64,000 nucleotides of DNA from Tyto alba (Eukaryota > Chordata > Aves > Strigiformes > Tytonidae): NCBI RefSeq assembly GCF_018691265.1, contig NW_024881278.1, forward strand, positions 7,337,501 to 7,401,500. The letters run 5' to 3'. The notes under the pieces are model-generated. The model made no database searches. It saw only the letters and a list, made by a program, of their open reading frames with translations, and was not told the origin of the DNA. Positions 15,501 to 29,500 of this stretch are shown here, piece after piece. Within the stretch, counting starts at the first letter, position 1; each line of letters opens with the position of its first letter. The position numbers were made by a program, and so were the translations under genes.

Positions 15501-18500
15501 GGGGAGAGAGCAGAAGAACTTGAGAATGAGCTACATCATCTGGAGAAGGAAAATGAATTATTACAGAAAAAGATTACTAACTTAAAAATTACTTGTGAGA
15601 AGATCGAGGCCTTAGAACAAGAAAACTCAGACCTAGAAATGGAAAACAGAAAACTGAAAAAAACTTTAGATAGCCTAAAAAATCTCACTTTTCAGTTAGA
15701 ATCCTTAGAAAAGGAGAATTCACAGCTTGATGAAGAAAATTTAGAATTAAGAAGAACAATTGAATCCTTGAAGTGTACAAGTATTAAAGTGGCACAGTTG
15801 CAATTAGAAAATAAGGAACTGGAGAGTGAAAAGGAGCAACTTAAAAAAAGCCTTGAACTCATGAAAGCCTCGTTTAAAAAAACAGAACGCTTGGAAGTCA
15901 GCTACCAAGGCCTAGACACAGAAAACCAAAGGCTACAGAAAGCCCTTGAAAACAGCAACAAGAAGATTCAGCAATTAGAAAGTGAATTACAGGATTTAGA
16001 GTCTGAAAATCAGACTCTGCAAAAGAACTTAGAAGAGTTAAAAATCTCTAGTAAGCGCCTAGAGCAATTGGAAAAGGAGAATAAGTTGTTAGAACAAGAG
16101 ACTTCTCAACTGGAAAAAGATAAGAAACAGCTAGAAAAAGAAAATAAAAGACTTCGACAACAAGCAGAAATTAAAGATAGTACTTTAGAAGAAAACAATG
16201 TAAAAATTAGTAATCTGGAAAAGGAAAATAAATCTCTGTTTAAAGAAATAGTTGTATATAAAGAGTCATGTGTACGCCTGAAAGAACTAGAAAAAGAAAA
16301 TAAAGAACTCGTGAAAAGAGCTACCATTGATAAGAAAACTCTTGTCACTTTACGAGAGGTAAACAGAAATTAGTTACCATTCCCGTCATAATCTGTTTAT
16401 AGTGTGGGGAAATTATATCTGTATTTTTGAAAAAAGTTCCTATTTTGTATTGTTTTATTCCTTAATCTGTATACTATTAGCATCTTTAATGGTTACAGTA
16501 GGGAAAGCGTTAGATAACCAAAATTTATGTAAACATAGTTATCAAACAGAATAGTATAACCATTTTACACTTAATTCGGTAAGGTTGCTTACAGAAGCCT
16601 TTGTCATGGAGCCTTTCTTAAATGAACGTGTGATTCTTTGTGTTAGTATTTTTTCTGGCTGAAACATTTCCGCTTCACTGTAATGTCCAAGACCAAATTT
16701 GAAAGGGAGCAAACAAGTACAGTGAAATCATGGTGTGGTTACAATGTTATGTCTGATATAGCTGAAAGCTAACAATTGGAATGAAAGGGGAGTTAACATT
16801 GAGTTATTCAAGCCATGTAGTGGTAAAAGACTCTTGCATCAGCAGTTCTAGAATTAAGACAACATAATTTTACTTACATGATAATACTGACTATAATTTT
16901 TTTCTGTGTAAGGACTTGGTGAATGAAAAATTGAAGGCTCAACAAATGAACAATGATCTAGAAAAACTTGCCCATGAACTTGAAAAAATAGGCCTAAACA
17001 AGGAGCGTCTCTTGCATGATGAACAGAGCAGCGATGACAGGTGAGAATGTCAGGGCCTACCTGAAACAATATAGAAATGAGGGTCTTTTTTACTCATAAA
17101 GATAAAATGGTTTTACAGACTGTTTTTGTGCATACTCTGAGATTTTTTAAGGCACACTAATAGATCCAAAATGGAACTTGCTATTCTTTTAATAAGGTAG
17201 TTGATGTACTTTCTTGTTCAGCTGTCTATGAAAGTGAATTGCCACCTTTTGTTACTAAGGAATATCGTGAAGTATGTCAGTAGATACAGTTGATGTATAA
17301 TTAAAATGTTTTATGTTCTGGTTAGCAGCAGGAACAGGAGCAGTAAAAGATAATGGGCCCAAAGTGGTTTGGGGTTTTTTTGGTTGTTTGTTTTGTTTTG
17401 TTTCCCAATTTTGACTGCTTGACTGATAGAAGTGATTTTTATGCTTTTGTCACATAATGATTACCTTAAAATTTCTCTCTTTTTCCTTACAACTATTTCC
17501 TTCTAATTCTTCTTACCAAAAGGAAGGTGTTTACCTTCCCACTTACACATGCTGGGAATACTTGCGTGTCTCCAAAACTTTGTACTGGCTCTATCACTCT
17601 ACAACACCTGCCATTACAAAGCAGCTGCTGTCCTGACATCTGTTGCATTTACTGTATGTTGTATTCTGTCTTCTCCTGCAGGGATTTAGGGAAAGTTTGT
17701 GACAGGAGAAAAGCAGACTAGTATGGGCTTCTAGCCAGTCTATTTCATGATGCTACTGGGTTGTGCAATTTAAAAAAAAAAAAAAAAAAATCTGCTGTCA
17801 TATCTGGTATTCCAGCTGATTGTCACGAACATGTAGCATGATTTTGGGCCTTGTATATCAAAAGAAAACCAAATAACTTTGGGGTTTTTTTCTTTCAGTT
17901 TCCTTTTCTTTCTGTCTGTGCTCTATTACTGGTGTGGTGACAGAATCCTGTAGGGAGAATCTGTTACCACCTCCTGTTTTCTGCTGGTGGTGTTCATCTA
18001 CCTTTCTCAGCTTACAGATAAGGAGTTCTTCTGTTAAGGAAAGTCCTCAGAACTTAAACTAGTGTGATTTCTTCCAATTTAAGCATTACTGTGTAGCATA
18101 TAGTGCATAGTATGCATTTGGTTTGTCCTTACGGACAAACATACTCCTATATGGAATAGACCGTACAAAAAAGAACCAATCTTTGAGCTGAGGTGAAGGT
18201 TAAATTGCTTAGGTGAAGAAGTCCAAATTGAGCAACATTTTTCAAAAATACATTCTGGATTCCAAGTGATTGGAGTGAGCACTCCTGCAACGGGAGAGAA
18301 TATTGTTCTGTAAAGGTGCTTTTGCAAATTATACTATATGAGAAGATTTATGAGTCTACTTCTACTTTCCAGACAATGGCATTTGTCCTTTACAAGTGCT
18401 TATCCTTCTAAAGATCAGACATGGGTTCACTTCTCATAGGTTAGTTGGTTTGTGACACTATGAATTATGACTTTGGGCCATACAATACTTGTGTTTCTTT

Positions 18501-21500
18501 GCATTTTACAGAATGATGTTATAATGGATCTATACATTGTAATTTGGAAGAAAATTTGGAGTTACATGTTTCCGTGGAATTTGGGATCTTTTATCTATTT
18601 TTCATTAAATTGTAATCTGTAAATGAACTTTTAACATACTTCTGGCACCTGTCATGACCTGTTTAACTTCTTCCTTTGCTTCTGCATTAGCTGTGTGGGG
18701 GAATTATACAAATAAGAAATATTCTTTTAATTCCCTCTACCTTCCCTTAGTGCTCTTCTAATGGGTATTCCTTTTTCAAGGCTTTTTGCTGTGTATACAT
18801 TGTATAGTAAGGACACAGCCCAGAGAGCAGGCTTAAGCATTGCATACTGCTTAACCTGTGCTTGGCATATGTCTGCTGGTAGCCTTAGATCTCTTGTAAT
18901 TTGATGCTGCTCAGCCACGCTGTTGTAAGAACAGCTCATGCTTAATTCTTTGCAGATTGTCTTGCAGCAGGAGATAATGCCTGTCTAAAAAGGTGTTTAT
19001 GGCAAACTTGATTGTCCGGCACTGACCATGTGAAGGCACCACAAATGCAGATGGATTATTTGACGGTACAAGATATTTGGATATCAGGCTAGGTATGATG
19101 TGCCTATTGTAGCTGATCTGTGGGGAGGTGTGCAGTAAGCTTTAGAACTTGAAGCTTACCCAGAACGTTATCTAAAGCCTACTTCTGAGCTCAGGCTTGT
19201 GTCCAAATAGTTTTAGATGTGAAGGAATTTGGGATATGCTACTATTATGAGCTGCTTCTTAAACTAGAATGTAGACCTGTCTTTAACAACTTAATGTAGA
19301 TCTGGATGATCGTGAATGGGGGATATTTGTTTTCAAAGGGATTGGTTTGAAATTGTGCTCTGCCACTGTCCTGCCTTTCCATTGTTCTCAACTTTTTCAT
19401 TCATCAAAAAGGTACCTGGATTGCTTGCTTTATATTGTTACCTAGGTGAGGCATTAGCAACTATTCAGTAAGTCCTGGGGAAAGCTAGGTGTTCATTATG
19501 GCCACAAATACTTCTCAGTGTATTTTTGGTCTGTCTCTGTTATTTTGATGACGGAAATTAAAAATGCACAATTTTTCTCTCCCTGATTGGAGAGAGATAC
19601 TTGTGGGTTTTCGTTGAAAGTTCTTGGTAGCACTTCACAGTCTTTCTATTGGGGCCTAAGATGACCATGTTTGAGTTAACTCTGAAGTGTGTTCCATTTT
19701 CTCTTGCCTTTTAAATGGCTGTTGTCTTTACACAAAAGATTTATGGATTTTGACCTTGAATGTGAAATACCCAGATCTCAGTGATACTAGAAAATTTGTA
19801 CCATCTCTCATTATTAGGCATTCAAAAGAAATTGGAGATTGGGTCTCTGCTATTAGTCTTTTTCCTTCTTTGTTTTCTACATATTTGCATAACTTTTCAG
19901 TAACAGAAATTATTTGTAGCTGAATATATTCTTCAGCTCAAGAAGATAAAATGCCAACTATTCTACTAGTCATAGACTGCCTACTGTTTCTTAAGTCCTT
20001 GAGAATTACTTGTCATACCTTAAAATCTAGGATTCTTATCCTACTACATGATGCTAGTGGACAGCTTTATATTTATTGATTCTCTTGCCATTGGTCTTCT
20101 GCTCCAGTTCCTGACTAGATCTAATGCTGTTGTCCATTCAGGAGTCTCTTGCAATCTATTCCGTTCACTAAACTGAAGATTTTTCAGCAGTCGAGATTAA
20201 AAAGGGGGATATTAGTAGTGGTTTGTTTTATTTTATCCTGCTGTGGGAAGAACTAGGATGCTTTCCAGATTCTGAGCACATGTACAGCGACTGAACTGTT
20301 TAAAAGTGATTAATGAGTGTGGTTTTCAGTATTTTCTGAAAAGAAGATACTGTTATAAACTGATATATTCTAGATCTGACCACTGCTCTCCCAGATAGGT
20401 GGTTTGTGTTTTTTAGGTGCCTGAAAATATTTTAAATATGGTTAAAAATGGAAGCTTTATACATCAAGAGTGGTAACAGTCCTAAAATATCAGCAGCTGG
20501 GCTGAGTGAGCAATTTACACATTCATACATCAAATGAGTATGCACCTGCAAAGCACTGTGTTCCGTCCCCTTCCCTAGTGCCTCCTCTTTGTGAGCTGGC
20601 AGGAAATGGAAATTGATGAAAATCTTGCTCTCCAAATACTTCACATTCTAATTTAGTTCAGGTCCCCGCTGGATTCACTGGAGTGGAGCCAGAAGGAAGA
20701 GTGCTGTCATCACACACACTAATGATCCAAATAAAGCCAGCACCCTACTGGTGTCACTGAACGTGTGTTTTTGTGTGTCTGATATGTTTTAAAAGAGGGA
20801 TTCAAAAATGCTTTTGACTACCATCTTCTATTTGTTTTAGATACAGAACTTGATATTAATACTGAGGTGTCTTCATGCTTTTGAATAGGGTCAGCATTCA
20901 AGCATTTTTGAATGGAGCTATGAGGCTGCTGTTTCAGAACGTTTTCAAATTTAAATACCTTAAATAATTTTTTGAAATACAGACTTTTTTGTGTGTGATG
21001 TCATTGATCAGTAGGTACAAGCTTTTGGAGTCAAAATTAGAATCCACACTTAAGAAGTCTCTCGAAATAAAAGAAGAAAAAATTGCTGCTTTGGAGGCTC
21101 GTTTAGAAGAATCAACAAATCTAAACCAGCAACTCCGTCAAGAGCTTAAAACAGTAAGGAGGATGACATTTTTTCTATAAGACTAAATTACTCCTACTCC
21201 AGCTATTGCTCTTTCTACACCTGACCTTTTGTGTAAGACAGCGAGATGGGCATTTTTCACGTAATGTAAAGCAGGACAAAGGTATCACTGCTTTTTAAGA
21301 CTGCAGTAATACAAGCCCGGTGTTGAAATCACTTTAAAAGTTGTTGAGTTAATTCATAGATCATTGGATATGTGAGGTTGATAAATAATCTGAAGTTGAT
21401 TTGATTTGAGATGCCAAAACTAGTAATTTTCAGCTACATGTTCTGATTTACCTTGAACAGCCTGAGTGGACTGGTTAAAAAAACTTAATACAATCTACTT

Positions 21501-24500
21501 GATTGTAGGACTTTGTTATAGAAGTTGGGGGATACATTTGAAAGCATTGAAATAAAATAAAAAATAGAGGTCTCTTTCTGTTAGACAAGTATTTGTTAGG
21601 GTTAAGCTATCCATATCCATAAATAATTTGTATGTCATCTCCTCAAACATGTACAAAAAGCACATGTACAAATACAGTAATGTAGCACTTTCTGTTCTTT
21701 GAGAAGTGATATTGTCATGTAATAAATTAGGATGTAGAAAATGGCAAATTCTGATCCTCATGTAAGTTGTCCTAAATAATTTCAGGTGAAAAAGAACTAT
21801 GAAGCTCTCAAGCAAAGACAAGAAGAGGAAAGGATGGTTCAGAATTCTCCTCCAAGAAGTGGAGAAGACAACCAATCTGTCAATAAGTGGGAGAAAGAAA
21901 ATCAGGAAACTACAAGAGAATTATTGAAAGTTAAAGATAGACTAATAGAAGTGGAAAGGAATGTAAGATGTGTTTTAAATATTATTCTGATTTCAGTTAT
22001 TTGTTGTGAGCTGTCGCAGTAATACAAATGAGAGTACTGTTAAGAAAGTATGCAATTTATCACCTAGTTTACGTACCAAGCAGAATCTGAATTAAATATA
22101 ATTTTGAAGCAGCTGGATTCTGCTCCGAGGGATATGCCAGAAAGCACGTCACCAGCATTTAAAAGGAAATGTGGAAACCTGAATTTGCCCTTTTGAATCC
22201 ACAGATAGCTCTTAAATCCCTCTTATATAATCTCTACTTATGTGAGCCATGGAGTATTTTCTATTATTTTTCCATAGGTACAATATTAGTTACCCATTTT
22301 TTCAATCTTAACCTGTAGTGATAATATCGCTGTTTGTTACTTTGTTATATAAGGTGATTTACAGTTTGTTCCACCCTGTAAATCTCTGTGAAGTCATGCT
22401 GCTTTGTTTGTTTTGGAGAAACAGATTTTTTTCTTGAAGTTCAGTAAACAGATGTGAACTCAAATATTCTTTCTTTTTTTTTTTTTTTTTTTAAATGTTC
22501 AAAGAATGCTACACTGCAGGCGGAGAAGCAAGCACTGAAGACACAATTAAAGCAGCTTGAGACACAGAATAGCAATCTGCAGGCTCAGATTCTTGCACTT
22601 CAGAGACAGACTGTTTCGCTACAGGAACAAAATACAACTCTACAAACTCAAAATGCCAAGCTGCAGGTAGTATTTTCCTATTTTGCTTTCAAAAATAATT
22701 TTTTTTTCAAATGAAAGCTTTAAAGTTTTAAAGAGGCAGTAATGTATTGTAAATCACATTTCACTTCTGATAAAGACATGAAAAAAAGTCATGAGTAGAT
22801 AATCTGCATTAAGAGCAGTCAAATAATATTCTGTTTGCTGATGAATAATAACATTTCTAGAAGTTGGTTTTAATCCTTCATGTTTGTCCAATTAAAACTC
22901 TTGACTCTATACTTAGGAGTGGAGTAGATTCTCCTACCCAATCTTCTAAGATAATTTGTTTGTTTGTTTGTTTGTTTCTTCTACTTCCAAATTAGGTCAG
23001 GGAAGTACTGTGTCCAAAGAGACTCTAACAAATTCAGTATTTTGTCTATTTTTATAAAGTTTAAGAAAAAAGAAAAGTAAAAGCCATGCCTAAAAGGAAA
23101 ATTGTTAAAAAGTACAGAAGATCTGAAAAAAAACCTTTGAAAACTACATGAATATGTGAAGATTGAATTCAGATAATTCAGAGGCAAAAAACGGTAATGT
23201 GTGACCATAGAAATTAAAAAAATGGTTGCTCACAGTCTTGCAGCTCTGACAGCCAAAATCCAGATGTCGTTCTTCATACTTTAACAGAGTTATTAAATAC
23301 ATACCTTTTTTTCTCTCTGATAAATGAAATACTCTTGTTAATGGATCTAATGCTTTTTGGAGCTCTGAGAATCAGAACTACTTAACGAGGGAATACAAAG
23401 GCCACAATTCAGCAGAAATAGTGAACGGTGTCAGAAATGATGGAGGGTAAGTGGAAATCAAAGAGTGCAGGAGTCTTTAAATGAGTAAACAAATAATGCA
23501 TTTTGTGAATGCCTCAAGTTATCATCCTGTCTCTTTCTGGAAAGCAGAACACAGTTGTACCACAGTTGCGCTTTCTGTCTATCACACTGGAATCTAATTA
23601 GTGCACAGTACTCCCCTTTGTGGCTAGCAAGCCCATGAACGAAACAGAATATTTGTGCACACACTGTCTCGTCTAGTCATTAAAAGTTAGTGGACATAGG
23701 CATGGAAATACACCATTTTAAACAGATGAGTATATATCTCTTGGATTTGTAACTGAGTATTTTGTAATACCATTTGTTAAAAAAATGGAAATATATATGT
23801 AGTTCCTTTCTTGCCTCATGAATTGCACAACAGCACAGGCCTTTCCTAGCGGGTAAACCTGGAGAATTAACTAACAGTAGATATTTGAAAGTATTGAGGC
23901 AGTGAATTGGGAGGAGGAAGCATTTTATGCCTTTAAATATTTTTTTTGTTTTAATTATGTTGTGGTGAAACTCACCAAGCAATGTAATTTTTGTTGCTGG
24001 AGATGACTGAATGATGTTATATCCAACAGGCTGAGAAAGGGAGTTATTCTTTGTTGAGAATTCAGCTATTTGCTCATAGCTTCAGGGAAGTTGTGAGACA
24101 ACTCTGCATCAACTCTAAATCGAAATGAAAGGTGAAATATGTTCATGAAAATAAGGGCGATTAACTATTAGCTACATCTGAAGTAGAAACTAAGCTGGTC
24201 GACATGGGCTATGTCAAAACTGTTCTTAGGCAACTGTAATTCTACTATTCCTTCAGATACCCGTAAGAGAAAGGGTGTCTTAAAGGATAACTGGGAATTC
24301 TGAACTAAACCAAACTTGGAATTCAGTCTGGGAAGCTTCACAGCATACACTTGCCATCAGACATTACTTCATTTCCAGTGGAAGGTTCAGCTTTCTCATC
24401 TGTAACAAAGAATGCTGGATTTCCAACAGAAAGGGATTTGTTCCTTAGTAACAGCGTGCACTGGACTGATAGATTTCTTTTTTTATTTTTTTTTCCTTAA

Positions 24501-26445
24501 TAGATACCCTGAGGGCATTAGAAGCCTCAGTAGTTTGTGGTTTTCATCTCTTGAATAGGAAAGGGAACTAGCTTAATACAGGTCAGATGACAAGCATGTT
24601 AGGAATCATCAATTTTTTAAGATATCCAAGGATTTAGGTTGGGTTAATCTTTCCAGAGACACACAAAATGAAGTTGCTGGTTTGTTTTGTTTTTTAGTCT
24701 GTCTAATGTTGAAAGCTTTAATGTATTAATAGGCATTAATACTGTTCTGACATAATTGTTGGAGACAGTTCCACCAGACCTTACAACACACACGCAAAGT
24801 GATCAACTGACATTACTGTTTTTGGAAGAGAACCATGAATGACAGTTCCTCAGTAAAACAGAATACGGGTAGTTGCTTCCAGGTGCTGCTATTCCATTTC
24901 CCTTTCTCTCTGTTAAATGGGTGCTACTGTTTGAAGTCACATTGTAAAGAATATGTGGGTACAATAAAGATTTTATGGTGACAATAGAGATTCTGTACAA
25001 TAAAGATTTTTTTAAAAAATAAATAATGCCAATATGAAAGTTCATTTTATTTTAGTCATGTCACAGATTTGGTTTATGTGATACGAGGATCACTGGTGAT
25101 CCATTTCTCTGAGATATGTTGCTAGAGCTGTCAGTGCGGAGAGGAAAATACGCTTCTCATCTAGATAGCGCTTTAACAGATATTTGAAGATAGATAATTT
25201 GATTTCCCCTGCCCCATCCCATGTTAATTTAAGCATATCCTTAAGTGTTTTCTTGCAATACTGCTATAAAAATATTCTTGGAATATTTTGAATTGAAAAT
25301 GTATATTGGGATAGAAGAGAAGCTGTATTCCCATTAAAGACTGTGAGGTAGTGGAACAACTAAAAGGTTGCCAAGATGCTAAGGGTTAAATTCATAAATC
25401 TTTCAATAGGAAGAGATAGACAAGATAATCCAAATTATTAAATTAATTTGCAACTCTTGTCAAATGTTTATGACTGCAGGTTGAAAATTCCACCCTTAAT
25501 TCTCAAAGCACATCTCTTATGAATCAGAATGCACAACTGTTGATCCAGCAGTCTGCTTTAGAAAATGAAAATGAATGTGTGCTCAAGGAACGTGAGGATC
25601 TGAAATCATTGTATGATTCACTTCTCAAAGACCATGAAAAATTGGAACATCTGCATGAACGCCAAGCTTCCGAGTATGAATCTCTGATTGCTAAACATGG
25701 AAGTCTTAAATCTGCACACAAAAATCTGGAGGTGGAGCATAAGGACTTAGAAGATAGGTAAATACTAATATGCATGAGTAAAATGAGAGTCTGCAATTCC
25801 TAAGCAAAAAGCAAAAAAAGCTATGTAACTAGTATGAATAAATTTAGTATTACTTAAATATTGCATTAAGATCTTAAAACTTTGAAAGATCATCTTTTCA
25901 TAAAAATTCCATATTGTCATTCTGAAAAAAGAAACTTAAATATGATTTTTTTTTTTTTTTTTTTTTTTTCTGCAGGTACAATCAGTTGTTGAAACAGAAA
26001 GTGCAGCTGGAAGAATTGGAGAAAGTACTCAAGGTAGAACAGCAGAAAATGCTACAGCAAAATGAAAAACATGAAACTGTAGCAGCAGAGTATAAAAAAC
26101 TTCGTGATGAAAATGAAAGGTAAAGCAAAAGTCTGATATGTGTACCAGTAGAGCTCTGAGCACTTGCCAGTACAGTCTAAATGAGTGTTGAGTCCTCTCA
26201 CATTTCTTAATACCTGATGCTGCAATTCAGGACATTAACGATCCACACTTTATAGCAACTCCACTCCGTTAGTCTGCAAAACAGTCATTTTAGGAGGGGG
26301 AAAGGGAAAAAAATCACACACACGCGCAAACGCGCGCACACGCGCACACGCGCACACGCGCACACGCACACACGCACACACACGCACACACACACACACA
26401 CATGCGCACACACACACATGCGCACACACACGCACACGCGCGCAC

Positions 26446-26505
<60 letters not shown>

Positions 26506-29500
26506 AATTCCACATAGCATCTTGAGGAATTCCAGGCCAGCACTGTGCAGCATGGTTGTGAGCTGTAGAGGGAGCAACTGAGGTACAGCTTGCCATAGGT
26601 AGTGGGGTATGGTAGTGTCTACATAGCATGATACTTGCCCTCTCAAGAAAAGGCATTAAGATCTGTTCATCTGGCATAGAGGCTCACAATTCCATGCCTC
26701 CTACCTTTGGTGGTGTGTGAGAAGGATGAGTAGGAACTGGAGTTTGATTTTGGAAAGGGATGTGGCAGGACACAGTAGGGACAAAGGGAGCCCAGGAATC
26801 AATATATGCAACCTCCAGAATTGCCAAAGTTTGGACCGTTGCTCTTTACTTACCATTTTGTGTTGGCAAGAAGCTCCAGCTGTTTTGTAAGATTCTTGTA
26901 TTTTGTAGCATCTTAAAACTAGTTCCAATGTCCGCATTTAGAAATCCTGCTTTCTTTTTAAATATACAGAAAACCCAGAGCGTTTGGCTTAAAGGCAGAA
27001 TACATACCTAGGAAAATTAGACTGGGATGACTTACCTACAGTATGTGATAGTAAGAAATCTTTATATGTATTCTGTGGAGTAGTGCAGAGCCTTGGAAAT
27101 TCCATCTTTCAGAGGGAATGTGGGTAATAAATAAATTTTCTTTTATCCGCATGGATTCTTTGATGGTGTCTTTTAATTCCAGGCTTACTCATACTTACAG
27201 TCAACTCTTGAGAGAGAATGAAGTTCTCCAAACTGATCATAAGAATTTGAAAACATTATTGAACAATTCCAAACTAGAACAAACACGATTAGAAGCTGAA
27301 TTTTCTAAACTAAAAGAACAGTACCAACAGCTGGATATTACCTCAACAAAACTAAATAATCAATGTGAGGTATGTGGAATTATGCTATTTTTCATGACTG
27401 GTATTATTGTAATAGTTATATAAGCGTATGTGTAGATTCATAAAATCATACGAAGTGCTTGAGAATTAGTCATTTGGTTTATAAATAATGAAGTGGGTCT
27501 GAAGATGAATTTGCTTGTTGTACAGACAATAAAAAAATTCAGGCTCATGTTAGGTAAATGTTATAAAGTTATATAAAGCATCAAAGAGGCTTTTATCAGT
27601 TGAGTCAATTTAGTTTTCTGTTTGATTTGACATCAGAATCCTTTGTATACCTAAATTTTCTTCATAATCTGTGTGTAAAATATGCTCACATATATATGCA
27701 TGTACCATTTCATATATTTTAACAGCTGCTTAGCCAGCTTAAAGGAAATCTGGAGGAGGAAAACAGACATCTACTAGACCAAATTCAGACATTAATGCTA
27801 CAGAATAGAACATTACTTGAGCAGAATATGGAAAGCAAAGATCTCTTCCACGTGGAGCAAAGGCAGTACATGTGAGTTTTTAAAACAATTATATTACTGT
27901 GATTAGGACAGTGACACTAATGCCTATATTTTTTTAAAAAAGCTTCTGTTTTATCTAGAAATTAACACGTGTGCTACTTCTGAAATACATCTCTTTTTAA
28001 AATAAAAATTTAAATTATGTATGAAAAGCAGATAACAGACTACAGACATATTTTTAGTTCTAAAGGATCGGTGCAACTGTGTTCATTACTGATGATGCAA
28101 ATGAGGAGTAAAAATGTTATTCCTCATTCTACTACAAGCAACGTTTCTAGGTTTGTTTGTGAACTTTATTAGTGAATTTGAGAGAAGAGAAAATGTGCTT
28201 GTGTAAATGATTCTGTTAGAGCCTATATGTACTTTATTATTATTTAAAAAGGGGAAAAATACTGTTCTGTAATGAAGGCAAATGGAAATTTTTTCGATTT
28301 TATATCATAACATTAAACATAAGACTGCTTGTTTGCTGTATCTCTTTCTTGATTTTTCAATAAGAAACAAGTGTTATATAAGAACTCTTTGTGAAAAGTG
28401 ACAACTTTCAGTTAACAGATATCTAAAGGAACATGCTGCTCACACATTATATATACATTTTTGAAGCATACATTATCATTAATTTCTGTTTACAGTGACA
28501 AGCTAAATGAATTAAGGCGACAGAAGGAGAAATTGGAGGAGAAGATAATGGATCAGTATAAATTTTATGAACCATCTCCACCAAGAAGGTACTGATGAAT
28601 GTGGTATAAAAATAAACACAAATCTAAAACTTGACATACCTATTCTGTTCCTCCTGAAAATCAAGATTTCGTTAAACTTCAGGGGAGCAGAATCATGTCT
28701 GTGTTCTTGCGTACAAATTAGGAAAAGTCTGAAGGCATAAATAACGTATTATAAATGCAATAAACATACTGTATCATTGAACACAGAAGGGGTAACTGGA
28801 TTACTCTGAAAATGAGGAAGCTGATAAAATCTAAGAAGGATGTTAATCGAGAACGTTTGAAGTCCGTGACCCTTACGCCTACCCGTTCAGAATCCAGTGA
28901 AGGATTTCTTCAGCTGCCCCACCAGGACAGTCAGGATAGTTCCTCTGTGGGCTCAAACTCTCTTGAAGATGGCCAGACCTTGGGGACCAAAAAGAGTAGT
29001 AGTGAGTACTGCAAAACATATTTTTCTTTTAATAATCCTTGGCTAAATGTCTTTATGATTAAAAATCAAGAGATGCTGGAAAAAGCTACGTGTGTTCAAG
29101 GATTTTTAAAGATAATTTTTAAAGTCTTTAGGAACAAAGTCTGAATTCATTTATTAATGACAGATTTATACTGATTTCTTGCAAAATCCTTGAGTGTTTG
29201 GGCAGGAGCTGATTTTTAGCATTCTGTAGCTCTGCATGTAAATGTTAAAATACATTTATAGTGCTTGGGTAGGATGAAGCAGGCACTGTTACTGGGTTAG
29301 ACAAGGAGAGTTTTGGATGGAATGTCAGATGCCACCACTAGTGCCCTTTTTTGTTTCTCCCTCTTGTCCCAGCCTGAGTTTTTCCCCCTTTCTTGGAAGT
29401 ACTTTCCAAGCTGTGGCTGTACTAACATCCTGTAGTTCCTAAAAAGGTGTTCTCTGTGAAGGTGTTCATCTAGCTTCTCACAAAACCAACGATGAAGAAT

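Noticed and set aside
16106..16348. Minus-strand 80-codon frame opposite the coiled-coil exon
   Set aside because: A shadow of the Lys/Glu-rich coding strand (Phe/Ser/Leu-rich antisense). No independent support.
26250..26677. Three overlapping minus-strand open frames of about 100-130 codons made mostly of Val-Cys and Ala-Cys repeats
   Set aside because: They are translations of the CA/CG microsatellite, which has no stop in any frame. No start context, splice or homology support.
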